A DNA stretch of 51,113 nucleotides from Solirubrobacterales bacterium (lineage in GTDB: Bacteria; Actinomycetota; Thermoleophilia; Solirubrobacterales; Solirubrobacteraceae), in assembly GCA_003137075.1 (NCBI GenBank), contig PLES01000176.1, forward strand, positions 1 to 51,113, in the 5' to 3' direction. This document shows positions 27,168 to 36,167 of the stretch, in pieces. The notes beneath the pieces are model-generated. The model did no database searches, was not told the origin of the DNA, and saw only the letters and a program-made list of their open reading frames with translations. Every line of letters starts with the position of its first letter. Position 1 is the stretch's first letter. A program made the translations under genes and the position numbers.

Positions 27168-27248
27168 CTGAACCTCCGAGGTGGTTGGTATTGCACAGTT
27201 CAGTCCGCGCTCGATCGATTCCGTTACACGCGGTCGGCCCGCGTCGGT

Positions 27249-29228
27249 CTAGCGCCGCAGAGCGATGTGCCCGATCGGGCCGGGCACGTGAGCGCTGGCA
27301 CGGTCAGCGTGCGGCTGCAGATCGAGCAGGGTCGTCAGCAACATCAGCGGCGCGCCGGCGGCCCATGCCTGCGGCCTGGAGGCGGTGGGAAACTCGACCG
27401 GAACCGAGGTCAGCGACGCTGGATAGCCGGCGAACACCTCCGGCAGCCGGTGCTCGAAGTGCGGTGCCGCCGAGAGGATCGCGGTCGCGATCTGAGTCGC
27501 GGCGTCGTGCTGGCCATACCGGGCGAGGCCCGATGCGATTAATGAATTCTCATGTGGCCAGACCGTGCCTGTGTGGTAGCCGAGCGGGTTATAACCGGCC
27601 TCGGCCGTGCTGAGCGTCCGGATGCCCCAGCCCGAGTAGAGCGGCGCGTCGAGCAGCCGCTCGGCGATCAGGGCCGCGCGGTCATCGCTTACCAGGCCGG
27701 ACCAGAGCAGGTGGCCGATATTCGAGGTGATGCTGTCGACCTTGCGTTTGTCGCGATCGAGCGCCAGCGCGTAGCAGCCTCGCTCAGCCATCCAGTAGTC
27801 GTCATGAAAACGAGCCTTGAGCTGTTTCGCGAGCGTCTCGAGGCGTTCCGCGAAAGCGTCATCTCCCCAGACCTCGCGAGCCAGACGCGCGCCCCGCTGG
27901 CGCGCGTCGTAGACATACCCCTGGATCTCGCAGGTCGCGATCGGTCCGTTGGCGAGCGTCCCGTCCGCAAACTGCATTGAATCCCAGCTGTCTTTCCAGC
28001 ATTGGTTGATCAACCCGCGCGAGAGGTTGCGCCGCTCGTACTCGACGTAGCCGTCTCCGTCGGCATCGCCGGAGTCCTCGATCCATGCGAGCGCCGCGCG
28101 TGCGTTCGGCTCGAGCTCCCGGACCAGCGCGTCATCGCCGGTCCAGCGGTGGTACTCGTCAAGCAGGACAACGAACAACGGGGTGGCGTCCGCGGTTCCG
28201 TAGTACGGCGAGTGGGGCTGGACGCCGGTGGCGGTAAGTTCGCCGAAGCGCAGCTCGTGCAGGATCTTGCCTGGCTCCTGTTCGTGAAAATCGTCGCGCG
28301 TGGTGACTTGACGGGCGGCCAGCACGCGTAGCGTGTTGGCCGCGAGCGTCGGCAGGTACGGAAGTGCCTGGAAGCTGGTGATCAGGCTGTCGCGCCCGAA
28401 CAGGGCCATGAACCACGGCAGGCCGGCCGCCGGAAGGGTCGCCGGTCGGTCAAGATCGAGTTGCAGACGAAGCGCCGCGATGTCGGTCAGGCTTGCGCTG
28501 TAGGTTCGCGCCAATCCGGGGTCCTGCGCCTCGAGGGTCGGTGCGCGCGCGAGCCAGCGGTCAAGTTCAGCCTGCTTCGCACGACGGACGTCATCGAGGC
28601 TGCCGGTCAGCACGCGATCGGCGAATCTGGCGCCGGTCTGGGCGGCGTACGGAGTGACGCGCAGCTCAACCGTCCACTGTTCATTGCGCTCCAGCGAGAG
28701 CGCGAACACCATGCCGCTGCGTGAGATCTCAGCTGGTTGGCTACTGGCGATCGCGACCGATCGGACGAAGCTCCCGCTCTGGTAGGCGAACGTCAGCGTG
28801 CTGCCGTCCTCGTGCCAGTCGATTTCGCGGGGCAGGGCGTCGGCACCCTTGACCTCGAAGAGGTCGGCAAAGTCGGTGTCGACGCGGAGCTCGACGCGCA
28901 TCTCGGCACGGGTCGGCTCGTGGTTGACGATCGTGATCTCTTCTATCCAGATCCGGTCCACACAACGCCGGCGCATCACCGAGCACGGCGCGTGTTGTTC
29001 TGGTCCGACCGTCGGGGTGAGAAAGAGCTGAGCCGCGAAGTGGGACTGCTGGTCGAAGCCGAGTAGCTCCAGCGGTTTGTCGTCGACGCGCAGCGACCAA
29101 CGCGAGATGAACCGCGTGTCCTGCGAGAAGAAGCCATGCTCGCGCTCCACATCCGAGCGCAGCTCGCCGGTGCGATCACCCAGTACAAAGGTGCTGCCGT
29201 CCAGCACGCTGAAGCTCTGATCAGCCAC
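27249..29228 (-). CDS. Glycogen debranching (amylo-alpha-1,6-glucosidase-like) enzyme
   Basis: FVLGDRTGELRSDVEREHGFFSQDTRFIS...LPWFMALFGRDSLITSFQ...GWGIRTLSTAEAGYNPLGYHTGTVWPHENSLIASGL; GTG start overlapping the GT4 stop. Confidence 0.92.
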   Translation of the reverse strand: MADQSFSVLDGSTFVLGDRTGELRSDVEREHGFFSQDTRFISRWSLRVDDKPLELLGFDQQSHFAAQLFLTPTVGPEQHAPCSVMRRRCVDRIWIEEITIVNHEPTRAEMRVELRVDTDFADLFEVKGADALPREIDWHEDGSTLTFAYQSGSFVRSVAIASSQPAEISRSGMVFALSLERNEQWTVELRVTPYAAQTGARFADRVLTGSLDDVRRAKQAELDRWLARAPTLEAQDPGLARTYSASLTDIAALRLQLDLDRPATLPAAGLPWFMALFGRDSLITSFQALPYLPTLAANTLRVLAARQVTTRDDFHEQEPGKILHELRFGELTATGVQPHSPYYGTADATPLFVVLLDEYHRWTGDDALVRELEPNARAALAWIEDSGDADGDGYVEYERRNLSRGLINQCWKDSWDSMQFADGTLANGPIATCEIQGYVYDARQRGARLAREVWGDDAFAERLETLAKQLKARFHDDYWMAERGCYALALDRDKRKVDSITSNIGHLLWSGLVSDDRAALIAERLLDAPLYSGWGIRTLSTAEAGYNPLGYHTGTVWPHENSLIASGLARYGQHDAATQIATAILSAAPHFEHRLPEVFAGYPASLTSVPVEFPTASRPQAWAAGAPLMLLTTLLDLQPHADRASAHVPGPIGHIALRR

Positions 29229-30402
29229 GTGCCGCGACGCCTGCTGGGATCCCGGCGGCGCTCGTCGGGACACGCTTGAGCGCTTCCCGATAGGCGTTTT
29301 CGTAGGCGGGGGCGACGACGCTGATGTCGCAGTGCTCAGCGACCCAGGTCCGGCACGCGGCCGGCGTGATCATCTGCAGGCGGTCAACAGCGGCGGCCAT
29401 CTCAGCCTCATCATCGACCAGGAACCCGGTTTCCCCGTCGGCGACCAGTTCCCTGGCGGCGCCTTCTGGGAACGCGATCACCGGGGTTCCACAGGCCAGC
29501 GCCTCCACCATCACCATGCCGAACGGCTCCTCCCAGCGGATCGGCATCAGCAGGGCGCGAGCGTTGGCGAACAGGGAGCGTTTGGCGGATCCGCCGACCT
29601 CGCCGACAAACCGCACCTTGTGGCCATCGACGTGGGGGGCGATCTCGCTGTCGTAGAAGGCCTGCTGTCCAGGCTGGATGACTCCCGCGAGGATCAGCGG
29701 CACGTTCGCGGCGCGCGCCGCTTCGATCGCGCGCTGGGGTCCCTTTTCCTCTGTCATGCGTCCGATCCAGAGCAGGTAGTCGGCCTTTTCCCGCTGCAGC
29801 GGCCAGGCGGTCATATCGATCGGGTTGGCGATCACGGCTGCCGGTAGCAAGTCGTCGGGCGCGGTGCGGATCTGCGCTTGGCTGATCCCGACCAGGGCCG
29901 CCTTGTGCCCGTGGTGCGAGTAGAACTCGGCCGTGCTGGCGGTGAAGCTGCCGTGCAGCGTGTGCACGACAGGTGTGTCGATGCGGTCAGCCATCGCCAG
30001 AGCGGTAAAGCCGCAGTGGTCGTGAATGACGTCGAACGGCTGGTCAGCTCTGGCCGCGTCGATGAGGTCGAAAGCGCGTGCGACGTGATCGGACTCGTAC
30101 AGCGATCGCTCGATCTCATCCGGATGAGCTGCGCTCAGCACGGTGACGATCTTTGCCGCGGAACGCGAGCCCGGAGCGCAGAACATGGTCACGTCGTGAC
30201 CGCGCGCGACCAGTGCCTCGGTGAGGTCGCTGACGACCGACTCGACGCCGCCGTAGCCAAGCGCCGGGACCGGGATCCAGGGCGGCGCCAACATCGCGAT
30301 CTTGAGCGGCTTGAGTTTGGCCGCGGCTCGAGTTGCTGCAAACGCGGGTGGTCGTAGCCGATCGAGCGACCTCCGCCTACGCCGAGCCGTAAGGACTGTC
30401 AA
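29221..30402 (-). CDS. Glycosyltransferase family 4
   Basis: PVPALGYGGVESVVSDLTEALVARGHDVTMF...LWIGRMTEEKGPQRAIEAAR...PFGMVMVEALACGTPVIAFPEGAARELV. Confidence 0.93.
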   Translation of the reverse strand: MTVLTARRRRRSLDRLRPPAFAATRAAAKLKPLKIAMLAPPWIPVPALGYGGVESVVSDLTEALVARGHDVTMFCAPGSRSAAKIVTVLSAAHPDEIERSLYESDHVARAFDLIDAARADQPFDVIHDHCGFTALAMADRIDTPVVHTLHGSFTASTAEFYSHHGHKAALVGISQAQIRTAPDDLLPAAVIANPIDMTAWPLQREKADYLLWIGRMTEEKGPQRAIEAARAANVPLILAGVIQPGQQAFYDSEIAPHVDGHKVRFVGEVGGSAKRSLFANARALLMPIRWEEPFGMVMVEALACGTPVIAFPEGAARELVADGETGFLVDDEAEMAAAVDRLQMITPAACRTWVAEHCDISVVAPAYENAYREALKRVPTSAAGIPAGVAARG

Positions 30403-30532
30403 AGCAACTCCTCGCGCCTCTCAAGGGCAGCGGTCGCGAGGCAGAGAGGTCGATAGGACCGAGCGAGCGCTCCGTCATCGACCTTGAAGTCCGATGACGA
30501 CTTACCTCACCTTAGCGCAATTGACCACAAAT

Positions 30533-30627
30533 CCGACTGCTGAGGTCGGAATTTCTGTTATTGTCGGGAAGTAGCTCAGTGAGCCCTCAGCTCTTCTCGC
30601 TTCCCGAGCGCCTACGGTCAGAAGAGC
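30533..30627 (+). promoter_or_regulatory. Structured 5' leader candidate (hairpin plus possible pseudoknot)
   Basis: CCGAC/GTCGG (30533-37/30545-49); TCGGGAAG/CTTCCCGA (30564-71/30600-07); GCTCTTCT/AGAAGAGC (30590-97/30620-27); the last two cross. Confidence 0.45.
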
Positions 30628-30643
30628 AGAGAGGCGGTTGGCC

Positions 30644-30847
30644 ATGGCCACCGCGACACAGGAGCATCCGGTTACCGGGGACGAACTCGGGGTTTACAGC
30701 TGCGCTTGCGGGCATCAGCTGAGAGTCTTTGGCGGCGGTCGCCACAGGATCTACTTTGATTCGGCCAACCTGTCGCTGGACGATCCGGTGATGAACGGCG
30801 TCTGTCCCAACTGCGGACGCGGCCTGCCCGGAAAGAGCGCTTCTTGA
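30644..30847 (+). CDS. Small zinc-ribbon-like protein
   Basis: YSCACGHQLRVFGGGRHRIYFD...GVCPNCGRGLPG two-Cys pairs; ATG at 30644. Confidence 0.65.
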   Translation: MATATQEHPVTGDELGVYSCACGHQLRVFGGGRHRIYFDSANLSLDDPVMNGVCPNCGRGLPGKSAS

Positions 30848-30883
30848 TCGCGTTGCCGCAATTCCGCTGTACCCAGGTGGCCC

Positions 30884-31096
30884 TTGATTCCTGACCTCCA
30901 GCAGCAGCGGCTGCTTGCACGTCTAAGCCAGGCCGGCAGCGACCCCGTCGCCTTTTCAGATCTTCGTGCCAGCGGGGTCGATTTCCCGGCCGCGGTCATG
31001 GCCGAGCTCGAGCTCAGCGGTTTCGCATTTGAGCGAGTCCGCGATCAGGGGCGGATGGTTGGTGTGCGGCTGACCGCGAACGGCCGTGGGGGCTGA
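30884..31096 (+). CDS. Small hypothetical protein, possibly winged-helix-like
   Basis: ORF with TTG start preceded by AGGTGG; RLLARLSQAGSDPVAFSDLRASGVDFPAAVMAELELSGFAFERV. Confidence 0.5.
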   Translation: MIPDLQQQRLLARLSQAGSDPVAFSDLRASGVDFPAAVMAELELSGFAFERVRDQGRMVGVRLTANGRGG

Positions 31097-31098
31097 GG

Positions 31099-31374
31099 TC
31101 AGGAAAGGACGCCGGCCGGCAGCACGTAGCGGCTCGGACGTGATGACGGGCGCGCGGCGCGGCTGCCGTTGAGACGGCCTCCGTACAAGCCGCCCGGGGC
31201 GTTGAGGGTCTCGCGTTCGGCTTCCGGCTCACCGTTGTGAGATGCGATCCAGCTGAGCACTTCCGCCGAGTCCGCCCCGGAGGCGAGGATCGCGGCTCGC
31301 TCGATCACCACGCCGCCCGACGCGTGGGGGCGACCCAGACGGCCGACCAAGGCGCGGATCAGATCGTCTTCCAT
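31099..31374 (-). CDS. Small hypothetical protein (91 aa)
   Basis: ORF; MEDDLIRALVGRLGRPHASGGVVIERAAILASGAD. Confidence 0.5.
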   Translation of the reverse strand: MEDDLIRALVGRLGRPHASGGVVIERAAILASGADSAEVLSWIASHNGEPEAERETLNAPGGLYGGRLNGSRAARPSSRPSRYVLPAGVLS

Positions 31375-31552
31375 CAGCGAACTCCGCTCATGCAGTTACA
31401 GAGGTCCGTCGGCTTCACAACCTTGCCATTCATCAGCCAGCCCGACTTTCGTGGTGTGACCGGTGCGATCGGCGGTCGGGTTCGCGTGGCCTGCTGGCTC
31501 ATGCGACTGTCGCGGGGAGCCGCGAGGCTCCCTCTGAGCATAGACCCACGGG

Positions 31553-32185
31553 TCAGTGCTTCGGCAGTACCGGTGCCAGCAGTGCGGCGATCGCGGCTGT
31601 CAGATAGGCGATCAGCTCCTCAGCGGATATCTCCGCGAGCCTCCCGGTGGGGGCCACGTAGCGGCTGAAGGTCACGCCGATCAGCAGTGAGGCCAGCAGG
31701 TCGACGTAGACGTCAGCATCAGGCCCGCTGAAAATCTGGCGGTATGACTCCGCGGCACTGCGCTCGAGCGCGTGGTAGAGCCGCATCGGCGCCTCGTCTC
31801 CCGCCGCCGCGCTGCGGATCAGCGCGATCAGCGCGTGATCACCGGAGGATTCGATCTGTTCGACGAACGAGGCGGCGATCCGTTGCGGCAGGGTGGCGGG
31901 GTCGCCGGCGGCCAGCTCCGGGATGTGCTGCGTTCCCGGCAGCGCTGAGATCAGCAGTTGCTCCTTGGAGCCAAAGTGGCGCATCACGAGACCGTGCGTG
32001 ACCCCGGCTCGACTTGCGATCTCGCGGATCGTGGCGCGGGCGTAGCCGCGTTCTGCGAACACCGCTCTTGCCGCCTCGAGGATCGCGGCGCGGGAGGCCT
32101 GCGGGTTGCGCCGTCGCCGGGGCGCGCGGTCGCCTGCGCTGTCAGTCCGATCAGGCGTAGTTTCGCGTTCAGATTCATCGCTCAC
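31553..32185 (-). CDS. TetR-family regulator
   Basis: RAAILEAARAVFAERGYARATIREIASRAGVTHGLVMRHFGSKEQLL; start uncertain (GTG at 32185 preferred). Confidence 0.92.
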   Translation of the reverse strand: MSDESERETTPDRTDSAGDRAPRRRRNPQASRAAILEAARAVFAERGYARATIREIASRAGVTHGLVMRHFGSKEQLLISALPGTQHIPELAAGDPATLPQRIAASFVEQIESSGDHALIALIRSAAAGDEAPMRLYHALERSAAESYRQIFSGPDADVYVDLLASLLIGVTFSRYVAPTGRLAEISAEELIAYLTAAIAALLAPVLPKH

Positions 32186-32196
32186 GAAGCTAAGTA

Positions 32197-32241
32197 TACA
32201 ACTGGTCATTAGCATGCTAGGTTGTAGTGACCAAGTGGTCA
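32197..32241. promoter_or_regulatory. Candidate TetR operator region
   Basis: TACAAC-N18-GTTGTA (32197-32226), TAGCATGCTA (32210-32219), TGACCA-AG-TGGTCA (32228-32241). Confidence 0.55.
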
Positions 32242-32276
32242 ATTAGACGTTTGAGTCGTCGATCGAGGAGGCCGAG

Positions 32277-33383
32277 ATGCCAGAGCAGCCGCAAACCAAG
32301 CCACAACCATCGCCGCGCCGAGTGTTCGTTGTCGCGGTCTTCGCAGGCCTGCTCGCACTCGTGCTCGCGCTCTCCTTCGGCTACGCAGATCATGATCCGA
32401 GGCCGCACGGCGTACGCATCGCCGTCAGCGCTCCCGCCGCGGTCAGGCGGCACTTGGCAGCCGGCCTTCAGCACGCGGTGCCGGGTGGCTTCGACCTGGT
32501 CGGCGTGCGGACGCCGCAGAACGCCATCAGCGATGTGCGCACCCAATCGACGGCCGGGGGACTCGTGGTTCCCGCCACGGGCCCGGTCACGATCGTGACC
32601 GCGGGAGCTGGCGGCACTTCGCAGCAGCAGGCGATTACCGCCGCCCTGACGGCGGCGTCGGCGGCCATGCACCGCGAGCCACGCTCGCTCGATGTCGCGC
32701 CGCTGCCCGCCGGCGATCGTGCCGGCCTTTCGAGCTTCGTGTTCGTGTTGGCGCTCCTGATCCCGAGCGTGCTGGGCAGCGTCGGCCTGTTCCTGGTGGG
32801 CCTGCGTTTCCGTCTCTGGTGGCGCGTCGCCGCCGGAGTTCTGTTCGCGTTGATTGCGGCGTGCGGTTGCACGCTCGTGATGGATACGGTCTTCGGCGCC
32901 CTCACCGGGGCCGCAGGCGGCCTGATCGCGGTCGGCTTCCTCGGCGCGCTCTCGTTCGTGCTATTCGTGGCGGCGATCCAGGCGGTCGTCGGACTTCCCG
33001 GCACCGGTCTCGCGGCGCTCGCCTTCATCTTCGTCGGCAACGCGATCTCAGGTGGCTCGGTCCCCGTCGACTTCCTGCCGAACGGGTTCCGTCAGATCGC
33101 CCCGTGGCTCCCGAACGGCGCGATCGTGCGTGGGGTTCGGGATGTCGTCTACTTCGGCGGGCACGGTCTCGGCCACCCGCTGCTGGTGCTGTTCCTCTGG
33201 CCCGCCGCCTCACTTGTGGTGCTGGCGGGCGTTGACTTCCTGCACCTCGCCGAACGCCGCCGCACGCCAGCCCTCGCCCACGAGATCTACATGACCCCGG
33301 GCTTCGTGCACGTCAGGCGCCAGCTGGCGCGACGGGGCACACAGACCCCGCCCACCGATGCCGGCGCCGCGCGAGCTGGCTAA
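32277..33383 (+). CDS. Multi-TM membrane protein (ABC-2/YhgE-like permease-type)
   Basis: N-terminal TM, extracytoplasmic domain, several C-terminal TM segments (FVLALLIPSVLGSVGLFLVG...ALSFVLFVAAIQAVVG). Confidence 0.7.
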   Translation: MPEQPQTKPQPSPRRVFVVAVFAGLLALVLALSFGYADHDPRPHGVRIAVSAPAAVRRHLAAGLQHAVPGGFDLVGVRTPQNAISDVRTQSTAGGLVVPATGPVTIVTAGAGGTSQQQAITAALTAASAAMHREPRSLDVAPLPAGDRAGLSSFVFVLALLIPSVLGSVGLFLVGLRFRLWWRVAAGVLFALIAACGCTLVMDTVFGALTGAAGGLIAVGFLGALSFVLFVAAIQAVVGLPGTGLAALAFIFVGNAISGGSVPVDFLPNGFRQIAPWLPNGAIVRGVRDVVYFGGHGLGHPLLVLFLWPAASLVVLAGVDFLHLAERRRTPALAHEIYMTPGFVHVRRQLARRGTQTPPTDAGAARAG

Positions 33384-35989
33384 GGCAGCAGTTCGATGTA
33401 GCCATCGGTCCCGTGTAAGCGGATCCGCTGCCCGTCCTTGATCAGGCGGGTGGCGTTTTCCACGCCGACGACCGCCGGCAGACCGTACTCGCGCGCGACC
33501 ACTGCGCCGTGAGTCATCAAGCCGCCGACTTCCGTCACGAGACCCTTGATCGTTAGGAACACCGGCGTCCAGCTGGGGTCCGTGTAGGTGGTGACCAGGA
33601 TCTCGCCCGGCTCGATCTCTGCGTTCGCTATGTCGAGGATTACGCGAGCGCGTCCCTCGACGGTGCCGCCGGACACGGGCAGGCCGACCAGCGCCCCGGC
33701 CGGCAGTTCGCTGTGCCTGTAGCTCCCGTTGATCGCCTCGCCCTCAGAAGTGAGGACTCGCGGTGGCGTCAGCGCCTGGTAGCTGCGGAACGCGTCCTTG
33801 CGTCGCTGGATCGTCTGGCCATCGACCCGGTTTGTGCGCACGAACTCTTGGAGCTCCTGCAAGCTGAGGTAGAAGATGTCCTGCTGCTCACCGAGCAGCT
33901 TGGTTCGCACCAGTCGTTCGGCCTCACGCATCAACGCCTGCTTGTAGACGAAGTAGCGGCTGACCATGCCGTACTTCGGATACTCCCGGTAGCCGATGAA
34001 GGTGCGGACCTGAGCGATCTTTTCTCTGACCTGCTCGGCTTTGTGCTCGCCGTCGTCCATGGTCCACAGGCGTCCAAGGATCTCGGCCTCCTTCGCCTCG
34101 GACTGTTGGCGGCCCTGCTCGAAACGTCGCTTGCTCTCGCCCGCTGAGAAGCTCTTGATGTTGGTGAGGATCACCGGCACGAGCGTGGTCGGTCGCTCAG
34201 TCCAGCGCGGCCTGGTGATGTCGATTTCGCCGGCGCAACGCATCCCGTACTGCTCGAGGAAGGCCAGGATCGCCGCTCGCGATTCGCGCCCGCCCTCAAA
34301 CGCGGACAGCTGGTCCAGAAAACTCTCGGCTTGGACCTGCTGCAGGAACGCCACGACAGCTGCGTGCGGGCGGATCACGTCGGCGACGTCCAGCAGCGCC
34401 AACCCCATCTCTGAGGTGACGTTGTTGGGCACGGACAGCGTCAGCGTGTCGGCCGCATTCTTCTCGCCCAGCCACTCCTGCAGGTGCTCGTTCAGCCATC
34501 GCGTTGCGTCCATCGCGGTCATGAACACCTGTTGGCTTCGCGGATCGAACAGGATCCTTCTGAGCTCCTGTATGTCCTCGAGGATGAAGTCGAACAGCTC
34601 CGAGCCGGACTTCGATTCGATCTCGCGCTTGAGCGCGGCGACGGAAGCCTGGTTGTGCGCGATCAACGCTTCGACGATCGCAGCGTCGGTCTCGCTGGCA
34701 GCGAGCCTTTCGACGGCCGGCAACGGGCTCGACGGGGGTCCACCGGGACCCCCGTCCGGGAGCGGCGGGACGAAGTCACCGCGTTGAAGGACCGTCTCGA
34801 GCGCGTCGCGGAACAGCGGGTCCGAGCGACCGATAGCGTCGAGCAGTCCCGCGCGACTGGCTGCTGACGCCAACATTCGGCTGACGTCGACGAACAGCCT
34901 GCCGCCGGCCTCGGCCATCGGCCGCGGCGTTGTCAGCTGCCAGAAGGAGAGTCCCAGAGGCTTCATCGCGTCGGTCATCATCTGCTGGTGGCCGACCGAG
35001 AGGTAGACGTGGTTCTCCTGGTCGCCGGTCTCCGGAATCGGGAAGAGCGTGGTGATCGGCCGGCTCTGAACTATCTGGAACTGATCCTCGGCTAGGCACC
35101 ATTCGATGTCCTGGGGCCGTCCGAAGTGCGCCTCGATCCGTCGCCCCAGCTGCGCCAGCCGCACGGCCTGCAGATCGGTCAACGCTGGTCGGTCCTGCGC
35201 TTCGGGCTCGATCAGCTCTTCGCGGGTGCCGCCGCCTGGCATCGCACGAATCGCAAGCGTCTTCGTGGTCAGCGCCCTGGCCACGACCTGGCCATCGCGC
35301 ACCTTGAAGCGATCCGGGCTGACCAAGCCTGACACCAGAGCCTCTCCGAGCCCGACTCCGGCCTCGATCGAGATGAGCTTGCGATTCGAGCTGACAGGGT
35401 CTGCCGTGAACATGACTCCGGCCGCCTGCGCGGCCACCATCTGCTGCACGATCACCGCCATCTTGACCTTGCGGTGATCGAAGCCGTTGCGTAGCCGGTA
35501 GTTGACCGCCCGTTCGGTGAAAAGCGATGCCCAGCACGCGCTAACGCGATGCAGGATTGCCGGCGCACCGACGATGTTTAGATAGCTGTCCTGCTGGCCG
35601 GCAAACGAAGCCGTCGGCAGATCCTCCGCGGTCGCGCTCGAGCGCACGGCGTAGGCGGCCTGCTCATCCAACCCGGCGAGTGATCGCCTGATCTCCGTCA
35701 CCACCTCATCAGGAACGGTGATCGCCTCGATCGTGCGACGCAGCTCGGCGCTGAGCGTGCGGATCGCCGCGCCGTCCTGCTGCTCGAGCCGGGCGAGCTG
35801 ATCGAGCAGATCATCGAACGGCGACGTGTCCGCGAGGCTCCGCTGGGACGCTGCGGTCGTCACGCAAAACCCAGTAGGTACAGAGATGCCCTGGATCCGC
35901 GAAAGCTCCGCCAGCGCCACGCCCTTGCCGCCGACGGCCGCGGCCTGGTCCGGTCCGATCTCCCGAAAATCCAGCACATAGTGACTCAT
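33380..35989 (-). CDS. rph: Rifampin phosphotransferase (PEP synthase-related)
   Basis: VRSSATAEDLPTASFAGQQDSYLNIVG, CWASLFTERAVNYRLRNGFDHRKVKMAVIVQQMV, HQQMMTDAMKPLGLSFWQLTTP, swivelling His motif MTHGAVVAREYGLPAVVGVENAT. Confidence 0.88.
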   Translation of the reverse strand: MSHYVLDFREIGPDQAAAVGGKGVALAELSRIQGISVPTGFCVTTAASQRSLADTSPFDDLLDQLARLEQQDGAAIRTLSAELRRTIEAITVPDEVVTEIRRSLAGLDEQAAYAVRSSATAEDLPTASFAGQQDSYLNIVGAPAILHRVSACWASLFTERAVNYRLRNGFDHRKVKMAVIVQQMVAAQAAGVMFTADPVSSNRKLISIEAGVGLGEALVSGLVSPDRFKVRDGQVVARALTTKTLAIRAMPGGGTREELIEPEAQDRPALTDLQAVRLAQLGRRIEAHFGRPQDIEWCLAEDQFQIVQSRPITTLFPIPETGDQENHVYLSVGHQQMMTDAMKPLGLSFWQLTTPRPMAEAGGRLFVDVSRMLASAASRAGLLDAIGRSDPLFRDALETVLQRGDFVPPLPDGGPGGPPSSPLPAVERLAASETDAAIVEALIAHNQASVAALKREIESKSGSELFDFILEDIQELRRILFDPRSQQVFMTAMDATRWLNEHLQEWLGEKNAADTLTLSVPNNVTSEMGLALLDVADVIRPHAAVVAFLQQVQAESFLDQLSAFEGGRESRAAILAFLEQYGMRCAGEIDITRPRWTERPTTLVPVILTNIKSFSAGESKRRFEQGRQQSEAKEAEILGRLWTMDDGEHKAEQVREKIAQVRTFIGYREYPKYGMVSRYFVYKQALMREAERLVRTKLLGEQQDIFYLSLQELQEFVRTNRVDGQTIQRRKDAFRSYQALTPPRVLTSEGEAINGSYRHSELPAGALVGLPVSGGTVEGRARVILDIANAEIEPGEILVTTYTDPSWTPVFLTIKGLVTEVGGLMTHGAVVAREYGLPAVVGVENATRLIKDGQRIRLHGTDGYIELLP

Positions 35990-36167
35990 CCGCCCACCTC
36001 CTTTGAGGCTGACCCGATCAGCCCCATCGTCTCTTGTTCGAGCATGCGGCGAGCGATTATGCGCGCTGAGTCAAGCCCTCATGAGAGCCTTCTCGCTGGT
36101 ATAAATTGGAGGTAGGGAGCAGGCCGTGAACGCCACTTGTTGCCGCGCTGCGCCTCGTCTGGGTGAG

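Noticed and set aside
30564-30607. tRNA-like GGGAAGTAGCTCAGTGAGCC...CTTCCCGA
   Set aside because: Only about 44 nt, no anticodon or T-arm; treated as a structured leader instead of a tRNA.
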